A stretch of 28,501 nt of DNA from Mesotaenium endlicherianum (lineage: Eukaryota; Streptophyta; Zygnematophyceae; Zygnematales; Mesotaeniaceae): assembly GCA_009602735.1 (NCBI GenBank), contig WELA01013856.1, positions 673,168 to 701,668 of the forward strand, written 5' to 3'. The notes beneath the pieces were generated by a model. It was not told the origin of the DNA and did not search any database. It saw nothing but the letters and a program-made list of their open reading frames with translations. Numbering within the stretch: position 1 is the first letter of the stretch; the number at the start of each line of letters is the position of its first letter. The position numbers and the translations under genes are program-made. Shown here one piece after another: positions 9,675-21,103 of this stretch.

Positions 9675-12513
9675 ATGACATCTCAGTACTATTTATTTGA
9701 TTCTCACTGCCATCTTCAAGTAAGTTTGCTCTACCTTCGTTACTAAGGACAGCCTTGGGGATGAGTAGTAAGAGCGCAAATTAACATAGAGGCCTCATTC
9801 TTATGGTATGACCGAATTGTAGAAGTACGTGAATACAAAGTACGTTGAAGCATATTCGGCTCGGATTCAAGCATCAGAAAGCAAGTGTTATGGTCCTCAT
9901 AAGTGGATCATGCATGTATCAGTTTGACTTCTTATTGGATGACAGGATCCTCGAGTGAGGAAGCATAGTGCTCAGCTTCTCGAGGAAGCCGCCTCGCTCG
10001 GCGTCCAATACTTTGTCTGCAATGGCACCTCGGAGGTACGCCAGGGACGTTCTGCTGCTTTTGCTGCTGGTCAGATGTGAAATTTGGTCATTATTGTGCA
10101 CAATCTTGACGTGCGATGTTCCTATTCTTGCAACTTGTGCCAGGTCCTCAGGAAAGTAAGAATTTTGAGCAGGCAAAAGGAGGAAGGGGCTGTAAGCCAT
10201 GTGAACCTGCCATGCTTGTCTCATCTTTTTTGCCTCAGAAGCTTTTTGTCTCATGCTAAGGTGGTACTTCCCGGCAGTAAGTGATGAGTCATTCACTTCA
10301 TAAATTCACAAGAACAAGCACGTGTAATTTCACCGCCAGCTGGCACTTTGCAGCCAGCTGCCAGCTGGCATGCGCACTCTTTTGTGTTCTCTTACGGAAC
10401 TGCACAAATACATCAGCTGGTTGCAAGCTGCAGATATGCGGATAGCGCATGTGAGCCCCTTTGGCCGAGACACCTGTCTAAATTCCGCCACACATTGTCA
10501 TGCATTCAAGATGAGTGGCATGCGTGGCTGATGGACGACCGCAGGATGACTGGGAGCGGGTGAGTCAGCTCTCGGAGGAGCATCCCCAGGTGGTCCCCTC
10601 CTTTGGCCTCCACCCTTGGTAAGGAGGCTCCAGCTGGCAAGCGAGCGCTTCTCTTCGATTCTTTCTTTCCCACTCAGCATTTAGCCTGAGGCTCCAGAAG
10701 TCCAGCAGCCCGCATTCTGCTGGCTATGGCATGGGCGGCATTCAGGGAGTCGTAGGATTACACAACATGGGAGAAGATTGTTATACCTTCCTGAGAATGA
10801 GCGCATGTGGGGGGCGCTTGGGGGGTGGCCCTCACTGGCACGCCTAGAGTGTTGCTCGGCACTCCGATAAGAAAAGTGCAGAGAAGCACTTAATACTATA
10901 CTGCAGATGATGGATGCCTGGCATTCATAGATGTGCTCACAGAAACACTACGCCCCTCTCCTCCCCCCTCCCCCTCTGCCCCCAAAAATAAATAAATAGA
11001 AACAGCTCAGAGCTCTAAGTTGGAAGAATGATCCTTTATCCGTGGGAGGGAGATGTAAAGGAGGAAGGGGAGGACGAGGAAGGGGCAAAAGGGGGGAGAA
11101 AGGAACCGGATCACAGTTGCCAGTAAGCGCATCTTGGAGGGAGGGGTGGGGGGTCAAATGGACGGTGCAGGTGGGTGGGGGAGCGCTCCCCTGATTGGTT
11201 TGACAAGCTGGAGGGGCTGCTGCTCCGCGTGCCACATGCTGCTGTCGGGGAGGTGAGGAGCCCGCCCTCTTTTCGTGCTCGCTCTCGCAAGCCCCATGAG
11301 AGCTCCTCTGGACATAGACGACACAATGGACAAAACCCTCTGTCTATGCCTCTGCCTCTGCCTCTGCCTCCGCCTCTGCCTCCCCCATCGCCTCCGCCTC
11401 TACCTGCTCCTTTGCCCTGCCTCTGCCTCTGCCTCTGCCTCCTGCCACCTCACAGCTGGTACGCCCGAGTCTAGTGCCCGCAGTGATCGACAGCGGAGAA
11501 GGCTGAGGCCTGTTGTTTGGCCGGGGCCTGTTTTGGTCTAGTGCTGTCCTGCCTCACCTGGTTCTTTCTTGCATGGGCGTGGGGTGGGGTGGGTTGGGTT
11601 GGGGTGGGAGAGCGTGCAGTGCGGGCTTGACAAGGCAAGGAAGGGCATCGTAGATCTTCCCACGCAGGTAGGGAGCCGACACGCCTCTGTGATGTCTTAC
11701 GAGTTCTATCGACTAGCGTATGCGCTCTTGTGCTCTCGAGCAACCCTGGGGAAGAGGGGAGAGGGGACGCTCGGCTGAGCTTTCTTGCGCCAACTCAGTA
11801 GGCACAGAGAGAGAAGAGGCTGCTGTGCGGGCCCTTAGCACCACAGGGCCAGCTCAGCGCAGCGCAGCCCGGTACAGCCCGGTGCAGCTCGGGACAGCCT
11901 GGCACAGCCTGGCACAGCTCAGGGGCAGTTCAGGCAGGGAAGGGGAGGCCGGCAGATGCTTCGCGAATCTTCCAGCTTGTGATTGTGTGCCCGTGCTGTA
12001 GCCCCTTGCCGTTGAGCAGACGCTGTGACGGGGCGCGGGCATATGGCTGACTGGCTGGCTGGCTGGCTCTCTGGCTGGCGGGCAGGTGGCAGCCCTGAGA
12101 CGGCAACTAGAGCTCGCGCGCAAGCTGGAGCGCCCTGTGGCCGTGCACTGTGTGAAGGCGTACGGCCCCCTCCTTGACCTCATCAGGTGCCATGGCCTGC
12201 AGGCTTTTCCTCAAGATGTTGGCAGGACATTTTTTTTCCGTCTTTGACGAGTAGAGTGAACGATAGATTTACAGCGGATGAAAGGGCAGTGCTCGTGTCG
12301 TGATCGGTGGATGAGAGTGGAGATTCTGTTTGCGGGTCATCAATGATCTGCGCCTGTTTCCAGTTGCATTCTGCCCCTGTTGCAAGTGATGGAGTAAGGA
12401 ATGAGTTTTTGCTCTTTCACGAGGTCAAAAGAAAGTCAGAAGAAAGTAATACTTTTGTATTCGTATACCTATAATTATATGCACATATATACATATGTAT
12501 GCATATTCACTCT

Positions 12514-12549
<36 letters not shown>

Positions 12550-14683
12550 TAGTTCAGAGCATGCGTCAGGTGCAGCTGCTGCCACCACCCTCGCAGTCGT
12601 CTGCCTCGACTGCTGTCACCGTCGTCGTCGTTGCTCCCTCTGCCACTCTATATCCAGATCAACGCTTCAATCTTGCGGTAGCGTGCGATGGATGGAAGGA
12701 GTGACAGCAGACGGCCAGTCAGCCCACGAGTCCATCCGAGATGCAGACGTCGCGTTGGACCTCCACCGCGTCGGAGAAGAACGCTGCAATCCGTGTGCAT
12801 GAGACAAGTCACTTACGATATTCATTGGACCTGCAGGGGTGGACCGCGCAATAGGCAATGTGCAATGTGGAATGTGATTAGCCCGATTGCAACAGTGTGC
12901 GGCACAGGACTAGAGTTCGTCTGGGGACGCCACAGAGCACACGTTTCCGAGGCGCACGCTGCGTGCGTGTGGGTGTGCGTCTGAGTCTGCGTGCGTGCAT
13001 GCGCGTGCGTGCGTGTGTGTGTGCGTCTGCGTCTGTGTGCGTGCGTGCGCGTGCGTGTGTGTGTGCGTCTGCGTCTGCGTGCGTGCGTGCGCGTGCGTGT
13101 GTGTGTGCGTCTGCGTCTGCGTGCGTGCGTGCATGTGTGTGTGTGTACATGCTGTGTTCAGGGACTTTTCCTTACGTTGTGCCCTCATTGGATCAGAGCC
13201 ACCATTCCGGCGCCCGATCCTCCAAACAGTTCTAGCACAACTGTTCCTGCATGCGGCAATTCCGGGTCGGGCCTTTGCATTGGCGCCCGTACCAATGGTG
13301 TCGCCCCCGGTACCAAGTTCATTGCAGACTTCACTGGGTACGGACGGCACTGGCGTGCATGGCAGGCTTCTCACGAGGCTACGTTTTGTGTGGGCCCTGG
13401 GATTGGGCGGGGCGCGAGGGGGGGGGGGGGGGGGGNNNNNNNNNNAGGGGGGGGGGGGGGAGGGGGGTGGACAGTGAGTTGGGGCACTTTCCAGCTGGCG
13501 TAATTCTGCACTCATATGCCGGCTCGCCTGAGATGGTGCCGCGCTTTGCGTCGCATGGAGCCTACTTCTCATTTTCGGGCTTGATCACCTCGCTGAAGGC
13601 GGGCAAGGCCAAGGCCATCCTGGATGAAGTACCGCTCTTTCCCTCCCCTGCCTTTTCCCTCCTCCCCTTTGGCCGCACGCCCCTCCTTCATACCCAACTC
13701 TGCCGCCCTCCCCCCTTCTTCCTTGTCCCTTCTCCCGCCGAGCCCCCAGCATCTGAAGTACCGAAGTTGATGTGAATTTGCTTCCCTGCTACTCACACGT
13801 CTGGATGCATGCATGTGGAAGGGGTTGTTTAATGGATGCTCACAAGATGCCGACTGAGAATGGCGGGCCTGCCATGTGTCTTGTTTGTGCCTACATAGGT
13901 TCCCGAAGACCGCTTGCTTCTGGAGACAGACTGCCCGGACGCGTTGCCCCGCACCCAGTTGTTTGACTCGCGTCCTGTTCCAGATGACCCTTCAACTGTG
14001 CCCTCCGACGCTGACGAGGTAAGCGCAACGTCAAGCCGCCGGGCTTCGGGAGCTGCAGCTTCGAGTAAAGAGGCAGGAGGCTGTTGCCGCGGGCCGACAG
14101 AGGAGCATGGGGAGCAAGGGGGCTGCAGCAAGGACAAACAGGAGGGGGGGGAGAATCAGCGCAAACAAGGGCACGAGAAGCCGTATAATCATCCTGCCAA
14201 CATAGTTGCGGTGAGTGCATCTCGGACTGGGCTCTGCTTGCATCCTTGCATTCGCAATTGTCTAGAGTGGACGCGATTTAATGCGGGCCTCATGTGCATG
14301 TGACAGCAGTTGCATGCGTGCATGAGGTAGGGGTGAAGGCCAGCTGTGAGTTTCTAATCACGTCATATATTCAATTGCCTCGAGATTTGTACCAGTTTTG
14401 GTATCTCCAGCATTGCGCTGCTGGGACAGTGGAAAACGCTTGCTGCTCTAGCACGAGTATGAGAATGTACTCTTGCACAAATTTGCGTTGTTGGACAGTC
14501 TCAAAGTTCACCGGGATGCATCTTCCATGCAGCGAAAAGTTGGTGTGCTGCTGTTTCTGACTTTCGCTTACCTCAAATGTTGTGCTTCAGGTTCTCAGGG
14601 AGGTTGCCTCTTTAATGGAGCAGCCACCTGAAGACATAGCCAAGCGTGCATATGCAAATGCGCTTCGTGTTTTTGCTTTATGA
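9675..14683 (+). CDS. TatD-family metal-dependent hydrolase (DNase), nine exons
   Basis: TatD proteins are metal-dependent hydrolases with a TIM-barrel fold and 3'-5' deoxyribonuclease activity, linked to DNA repair and programmed cell death. Exons: 9675-9719, 9946-10035, 10545-10618, 11171-11252, 11620-11667, 12086-12186, 13475-13628, 13899-14210 and 14591-14683. All phases agree; the product is 332 residues. The metal ligands are all present: H11/H13 in FDSHCHLQ, H68 in GLHPW, E97 in VGECGLD, H134 in AVHC, H159 in ILHSY and D209 in ETDCPD. A plant-like NHPANIVA lies near 295-302. A Ser/Gly/Glu/Lys-rich insert fills about 226-290, so the protein is longer than bacterial TatD (about 260). The frame stays open upstream to an ATG at 9363, which would add a 104-residue Ser/Arg-rich extension, possibly an organelle-targeting region. 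I chose 9675 because it sits just before the domain. Intron 6 contains an assembly gap. Confidence 0.92.
10335..10375. repeat. CAGCTGGC inverted-repeat cluster
   Basis: Three CAGCTG palindromes lie within 40 bases (GCCAGCTGGCA, CCAGCTGC, CCAGCTGGCA) in TatD intron 2. They could form a hairpin. No function is claimed. Confidence 0.5.
11340..11450. repeat. GCCTCT hexanucleotide repeat
   Basis: Imperfect tandem CCTCTG/CCTCCG units in TatD intron 4. They are pyrimidine-rich on the sense strand, and they create a false Leu/Cys/Pro-rich open frame. Confidence 0.85.
12510..12550. repeat. CA dinucleotide microsatellite
   Basis: Near-perfect CA repeat, interrupted once by an extra A, inside TatD intron 6. 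Confidence 0.9.
12982..13146. repeat. 42-base GTGC/GTCT minisatellite
   Basis: Tandem copies begin at 13023, 13065 and 13107 with a spacing of exactly 42 bases; a degenerate copy precedes them from about 12982. Each unit is two GCGTCT hexamers followed by GTGC/GTGT units. The unit is a multiple of three and lacks stop codons in several frames, which explains the open frames over it on both strands. Confidence 0.85.
13418..13460. other. Assembly gap (10 N) within a G run
   Basis: N bases at 13436-13445 are flanked by long G runs. The exon 7 acceptor (GGACAG ending at 13474) lies only 15-30 bases past the gap, so its upstream polypyrimidine context is not visible. Confidence 0.95.
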
Positions 14684-15163
14684 CTTGATAGTTACTGTTG
14701 TATATAAATTTGGTGGAAAATACAACTACTGTTTTTGTTACTACATATTTTTAGCTCTCGTGTACAGAGGAGTTTATAACCTGCTACTGGAAGCATGCGA
14801 AAGACGCAACTTAGTGAGTGCCCAATATTTCATGTACATACACTACTATCTTAGAGGGCCTTATGAGCCACATCAGCAATAGATTGCTTCACCAAGACCA
14901 AAAAGGAAGCGGAGGATGTATTTGTTGCTCATGGTCAAGTATCGTCAACATCATAGGGCGCCTTCTTATTGAATGAACACATTGATAGGTGATTTGCCAA
15001 CTGTCTCGTTAGGCTAGTTGCAGAAGCAGCAGGGACAAGAATCACCCAAAATTACGATACAGCCATCAACAAAGAGTCTGAACTCACTACCAACCCCTCA
15101 ACCATTAAGCAGTGACATTGAGGATGATCATTTTGAACACTCATTGACAATGACGATGGCCGT
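14684..15163. other. Tail-to-tail intergenic region, TatD and ATP synthase gamma
   Basis: These 480 bases separate two converging stop codons and should hold both 3' untranslated regions. The frame at 14646-14882 overlaps the TatD end in another reading frame and is not supported. Nothing else stands out. Confidence 0.6.
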
Positions 15164-16402
15164 CTAGCTGGCAGCCTCGAGGGCGGCGGCACCAGAAATA
15201 ATCTCAATGAGCTCGGTGGTGATGGTGGCCTGTCGCGACCTGCGTACAACACAACACAACATAGACCCAATTATCAGACACTGACGCCCCACTACTCGAG
15301 GGGCATAGAGGTAAGGCCCGCCCATGTTGATTCTCACCCACGCTTCAAGTTCAAACGAAGGCTGAAGTCTGCCCTGGATTTAAGTGCCACGTCCAGCTGA
15401 AGCAGAGAGCAGGGCCATAAGCCTCACCGTGAACCGTACTGCACGCACAACACACCGCTACAGAGAGGACTCCAAATCGACCACATGGTCATCTGATACA
15501 AGAAGCCCGACGCACATGGAGACCAATACGGAATGTTACACCCCATGAGAGAGAAAAGGGAATCATGTGACACAATGGGTCGCCTCCAAGATAGAGGACA
15601 GAGAGAGGACAAGGAAAAAGTCTTTACCTGTTGTAGCTGAGCGTAAGCCTGTCGAGCATGTCACTGGCGTTGCGGGTGGAGCTGTCCATGGCCGACATGC
15701 GTGCACCCTGCTCACTGCAAGCGCTCTCCAGAGATGCATTGTACAGCACCTGCATGCATCCCACTCGCACATCTCCCCCCCGCTTAGTTTCTGCACGCAC
15801 TTAGGTCACACTTGGGCAAGGCTCGACTGACTGGTGATGGTCGACATGATGTGTGCAAGAGCGGTCCAGTCTTCAGCTACCCTATACTTGCCCAACGGAC
15901 ACCACTTAATTTTTTGCACAGGGGGATGTTGCAGATGCATACGGATAAGAGCTGCACCCTACACTCATGGTGGATATACTAGACTGAACTGTAAGAGCAC
16001 ATTCCAAATAGTAGGACAAAAAGGTAGCACAGCTTGTAAGTGCGATGGTATGGCGGACCTCGTCACTAACAGTCGACACCTAAAGTGGCCTGAGAAGACG
16101 TAAAAATCTAAACCCGGAAGGCCCACAGACAGGCAGGCAGGCAGGCAGGCAGGCTCAGGAGGCACATGCCAGCTTGCAAACAGAGGGGCCGCAGGGCCCA
16201 CCCGGACGAGTCTACAATGCCAGCATGGGCCACAATCAGTGCGCAACGAGCAGTGAGCAGTGAGGCAGGTGCGTACGGAGGCGAGCTGGAACTCGTGGAG
16301 GTTCTGGAGCATCTCTCCCTGCGACTCGCCGCCCTCCACCTCGTACTGCTCCAGCTGCTTCACTGAGCCACCCTCGGCACTCTCTTTGGCCAAGGTCTGG
16401 TG

Positions 16403-16478
<76 letters not shown>

Positions 16479-18868
16479 TTGCNCCCCCCCCCCAAAAGGG
16501 ACGACCTTTAGTGACCAGCTATGAGGGACAAACAATCAAAAGTGTCGTTGACAACCATGTCAACCTGGTCAAGTTGTTCTGAATATGAAAGTAGACCTAG
16601 ATGTTCTGATTCAAGCACAAGGTAGAAAAAAGACGGGGTCCGGCAGAACCAGCAATAGGGTGGGTGGGTTTGGCGCTGCAGGACGTCCAGTGCGTAGGTA
16701 ACCATCAGCCATATAAGAGGGACCACCTTCTGAAGATAAAAACAAGAAGTGGCTTGGTGTGCATGGATCTTAGGGAAGTAACCCACCTCGGGAGACAGAA
16801 CTGTTGCAACTGTGGGCGCGAACGAGACGACGGAGTTGAAGCGGTTGAAGACCAGATGCAGCTTGTCAAACTCCACATTCTTCAGGATGTCTTCTGCGAT
16901 CATGCATACCTGCAAACGGCAATACAAGTTCTCTACGGTTACTAGGTGAGAGCTATCAGACAAGGCTGCCCAACCCCATACAGCTTCAGCTTCAACTTCA
17001 AGGCACAGATGCCAATAACAGTGCATTGGCATCAATAGAAATTTTGAAATGAGCAAAAAAACTACTGCAGAGAAGAGTAACGCACAAGATGCAGGCGTAT
17101 GGTGAAATATACCCAGGTCATCCAGACAAGGTGAAAGGGTTAGCTAATGGGACGGTTGGGTGTGGGCTCTCAATGGTGGAGGTTCCTACGCGACAGTTTA
17201 CATATAAAGCTTTAAAAACAGCAGCTACATTGAGCTCAGGGAAGTGACCTGAGTGAAGTTGATGGGCAACTTCTGGGTCTCAGAGATGGTCATAGTGATG
17301 CTGCTCTTGGAATCACGCTGCAGTTGCGCTTTCCCCTTCTCTCCCACGACAACGTACTTCCTGTCTTTCTCGCCCTCTGCAAGAAAGATCCAGCAATGCA
17401 AGGGTGCGATACTGTGAGATGGTGGACCCGATATGTAGTACTCATGCAACCACATTAGGGTTTGCTTTCCAAGTCCAAATTCCAGCCTGAGAGAAACTGA
17501 AGGATGCCCTGAAGCACATCATAAGCCAGTGGAGTCAATATCATACTGACTGTAGGTGTACGCTACAACTGGCGAGTACAATATTACCCTCCAGTAGAAT
17601 CAACCTTGAAACAAGGAACCTGCTTCCATGTCTATCAGTACACTACTCCTCTCTGAGCCCTGTTTATATCCCAGCTGACTTGGGCAGAAAAGAAAGCCAT
17701 CAGCATCCCAGCGTACTTTTTTATCCTGATGCAATTGAAGTTGGCAGAGAAGAATGTGTCATGAACCAAGGAAAGTTGTGCTATGTGAAGGTGAAAAGAG
17801 TAGGTAATAGATAGGCCCTCCAATGAGTGGCTGAAGTGACGTATGCCGGAGAGCACTCACCAAGTCCTGCAATGTTGAACATTGCCCTGCTGAACTTCAC
17901 CGATGTTGAGTTAATACCTCCACACAGACCTCGATCAGTCGAAAGCGTCATAACAGCAACCTTCTCGGCCTCAACACCTACAAACCATAACACCACCAGG
18001 TATATGAGAAGACAAATGTAAAGAGAGATTCGAAAGTTGAACTGAAAGCGTGATCTGTGCAGCACTAAGCCTTAAATGAAAGGCTCCAAGGTAACAGAGT
18101 AGTCCGTATTGTGTTTCAACAAGTGCTATAACATTTCATCAAGTTCAAGTGCGACATCAGCATCAAGCAAGCAAACCCAACACTGTCCCATCCACTTGCT
18201 TGATACAATAACGTAGCTGAAGATGCATCCAGACATGTAGAACTTACAAAAAGTATCAAATATGATCCATGTCAAGCAAAGTACGTGCAATTGCTTGCAG
18301 CCGGGAGTCCTCGTAGACTTCTAGAAATCTGACTCACCAGGCGTGTCTCCCAACAACGCAGTAAAAGGTTGCCATAGTCCGCGAGACTGCTCTGCCTTGA
18401 CTTGAACCCCTCGCAGCTTGGAAGCTGCAACCATCTTCATGGCTTTGGTGATCTTCTGGATATTCTTAACGGAACGCATCCGGTTCTTCACTGCGAACAG
18501 CCATGTAAGGGTTTGACTGTCAAAAACACTTTGTTTCGTTTCAGAAGTGCCATTCTTTACGAATTTACTTGGTAAGTGCACAAGGGAAGGAGGAGTTACC
18601 AGCGAGCTGAGAAGCCATCCTGGATCCATATGGGGCTATCTCTCTGCAAACACGGAACATACATTATATCATACACATCTTAGAAAGTAAGATTTTTAAA
18701 AAAGGCTTCAATTATTTATACTGAATAAGAGGACCAGACAGAAACGACATCATACCCTGCCACTTCGTTGCTCTTTGATGCCCATGATGCAGCACCCGTG
18801 TTATACAAGTGGTCTGCGAGCCTGTTTGCAAGCCTCACCCCGGAGCGCCTGGCGCCCGGAGTAGCCAT
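15164..18868 (-). CDS. ATPC: Mitochondrial ATP synthase gamma subunit, nine exons
   Basis: Central rotor stalk of mitochondrial F1Fo ATP synthase, turning inside the alpha3beta3 hexamer on the matrix side of the inner membrane. Exons: 18868-18756, 18643-18600, 18490-18338, 17977-17861, 17376-17249, 16909-16787, 16396-16277, 15749-15628 and 15239-15164. The product is 331 residues, normal for plants. Residues 1-50 are basic and look like a presequence ([20 protein letters not shown] at the start). The N-terminal rotor helix is at about 54-77 ([20 protein letters not shown]), DRGLCGG is at 118-124, DILKNVEFD at about 192-200, and the C-terminal helix runs from [13 protein letters not shown] near 278 to [12 protein letters not shown] near 314-325. 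The cysteine-bearing regulatory loop of the chloroplast subunit is missing, so this is the mitochondrial form. The donor after exon 5 is the weak GTCACT. Exon 7 is preceded by a G run on the sense strand that contains an N, so its acceptor context is unreliable. Confidence 0.96.
16133..16153. repeat. GGCA tetranucleotide repeat
   Basis: About five GGCA units in an ATP synthase gamma intron. Confidence 0.8.
16404..16493. repeat. Long C homopolymer with an N base
   Basis: A run of 74 C bases (16404-16477), then GTTGC, an N at 16483 and ten more C bases. It lies in ATP synthase gamma intron 6, directly upstream (in the sense direction) of the exon 7 acceptor. Such a run is typical of gap filling or sequencing failure. 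The glycine- or proline-rich open frames here are artefacts. Confidence 0.9.
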
Positions 18869-19977
18869 CAGGTCAAACTTTTGAGAGATTCCCCACAGAA
18901 AACAGCAATGTACTATTTCTTCTCCTCACGATAGCAAGCCTGTCTTAATAGTGGAGCTATGTCTGGCTTCAACCAGAGGGTTCATTCCTCTCATGTGTTG
19001 TCTCTAGCCCTGGCATAGAGGAACTGCCCACGCCCAAATTTCACGCGTGTGAATCGCAACAATTTTATAGCACGGAACGTTTCGCATTTGGACGTCGACT
19101 TGACGGCCCCGGACGACCCAACAAAGTAGTGCCTTCGACGTTGGTCAGTGATGTCGTACGAAGGTCAACCGCAGCTGGGTGGATAAATAAACGTCGGATC
19201 TCAGATTCGATTGTATCAAGAAGTATCTTGTATAAGCATAACTTATGACATCAAAGATAACGAAAATTTATCAACGGATATCACTCACACATCCAAGGAA
19301 GATGAAGTCTAATTTCAAGTTTTCTAAGACATAAGAAGCTGTGATCCTCAAAAAAGAAAACCCGAATCCTCAACATTCAACATTTCTATAACATGCCTGC
19401 AAGTCCGTGCCTAACATATTTAGATGCGCAGAGGTTATTCTGTGTGGCCATACATGTCAGCAAAGTAAAACATTCATGAGCATTAATTGCAGAAGGCAAG
19501 ACGAGACATTCTCTTAATGTACATGTAAATCACGCAAAACCTCAAAGCAACATATGGTCATCACAATTGTTTTGGGAATACTACTATATCAAGCTCTTAT
19601 CAAGGGCGCAACTTCAAAACAATATATATTCTCTGCAAAATACACTGATCATCACCACCGTGGCAAAATCAGGTGTCCTAATAAGTATGCAGAAATCAGC
19701 CAAACTTTCAGGCAATGTTGTAGTACAACGAGTCGGGCAAAAGCTCACATTGCAGCCTAAAATTTTGAGCGAATGCATTGCAACATTTGCACGCAATCAC
19801 AAGTGAGCAATAGAGGGGCGTGTCGCTGAACCGATAGAGGGTGTATTCACTTCATTCAGCAACTCACTGCAGGCATCCATATACACGAGGCCATTATTCC
19901 GCAACTGACCAACAAATTTAGCCCTCAAAACAAGTAAACTTACGCTATCACCGCTTTATGCTTGTTTCCTGCTGCAT
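18869..19977. other. Intergenic region upstream of ATP synthase gamma
   Basis: About 1.1 kb between the ATP synthase gamma start codon and the CCT8 stop codon, both on the minus strand. It should contain the gamma promoter and 5' leader and the CCT8 3' end. An A/T-rich TTTATTTA (minus strand) lies near 19183-19190, but no clear core promoter can be called. Frames at 19554-19806 are not supported. Confidence 0.5.
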
Positions 19978-21022
19978 CTAGTCTTCGTCATCTGCAGGCC
20001 TGTCCCCTCTCCTAGGCCCGCCAGCAACCTTGGCCATGATAATCTGGAACAATGTGCGAACACAACAAGTTACATAAATAGTGTGAGCGGAACCATGTCT
20101 TTCAAAGCTGATAACTCCACGACAAAAGTTTGCTTCACATCTTTCAGATACAGAGCAGTCAGTAAGTAGATTGAAAGTTTCACGAGCAGAGAAACGAATC
20201 ATCTTCAATATCTTCTTCAGTCATCAACCCCTGGATAAGTTACTGCAGTCCTCATGCTCTTCTTTCCCACTGATACCGAGATGCCTGAGGAAATTTTTTT
20301 ATTGAAAGACAAAAGTTTGGCATAATAAACAAACACAAATCAGCAAAAACCATCCAATATGATACACAGAAACCCCGCACATAATTCAGTATCATAAGGA
20401 GCACACGCGCGCAAGACGCAGGTAGAATGGACGTAGAAGGCTCCCCATACCTGGTCTACTCGTAGCACCGTCCACACGGCGTCAGCCGCGAGCTTGATGG
20501 CCCAGTACCTGCGCACCCAAAACATTCCATCAGATGCATGTTCTGGGCCAGATGCATGATCTGCTCGACAGGCACAGCTTACTGGGAGTGAAGGGAGAAA
20601 AGGTCCCAAAAAAGCATCACAGGTGGCAGGCGGCATAGCCTGTGTGTGCATGAGGGCTCATAGAGAAAGACTCGACAGATCCTGGTGGTGGCGGCAGAGG
20701 CACTAGTGCCGGTCTGCGCCACTGCAGCGCCCAAATAGGTCAGGCAGACGCCCCCTGAACACAGAGCTGCTTGTAAAGGAAGAGGACGATGACGTGACGA
20801 GAGTGAAGAGCGCGCTTACAGCGCTAAGCCCAAGCCAATAACAGAAGCACTTTGCTTACACACGATAGACATTTTGATGAACAAAGAGAGAGGTGGATAT
20901 TAATATGTACATATAATTATGTACATATTATTATATATAATTATGCATATGCTTATATATAATTATGTATATAATATGTACATTTTAATTATGTATATAT
21001 ATAGATATATATGTGTGTGTGC

Positions 21023-21103
<81 letters not shown>

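Larger units (their letters stand above)
12187..13474. other. TatD intron 6: repeat-rich and gapped
   Basis: At nearly 1.3 kb this is the longest TatD intron. In order it holds an AT-rich stretch, a CA microsatellite (12510-12550), the GTGC-rich 42-base minisatellite (12982-13146), and a G run broken by ten N bases (13418-13460). The long open frames reported on both strands here come from the repeat. TatD exons lie on both sides in the right order, so the gap does not break the gene. The intron's true length is unknown. Confidence 0.8.

Noticed and set aside
12878-13572. Long open frames on both strands rich in His/Thr/Ala or Cys/Val/Arg
   Set aside because: They follow the 42-base GTGC-rich minisatellite and run across the N gap; TatD exons on both sides show that this is an intron.
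16133-16153. Tandem direct repeats as a possible CRISPR array or attachment site
   Set aside because: It is a simple GGCA tetranucleotide repeat in an intron of a eukaryotic gene. No spacer-repeat structure occurs anywhere in the window.
15965-16535. Glycine- or proline-run proteins on both strands
   Set aside because: Products of the 74-base C homopolymer. The only real coding part is ATP synthase gamma exon 7 (16396-16277).
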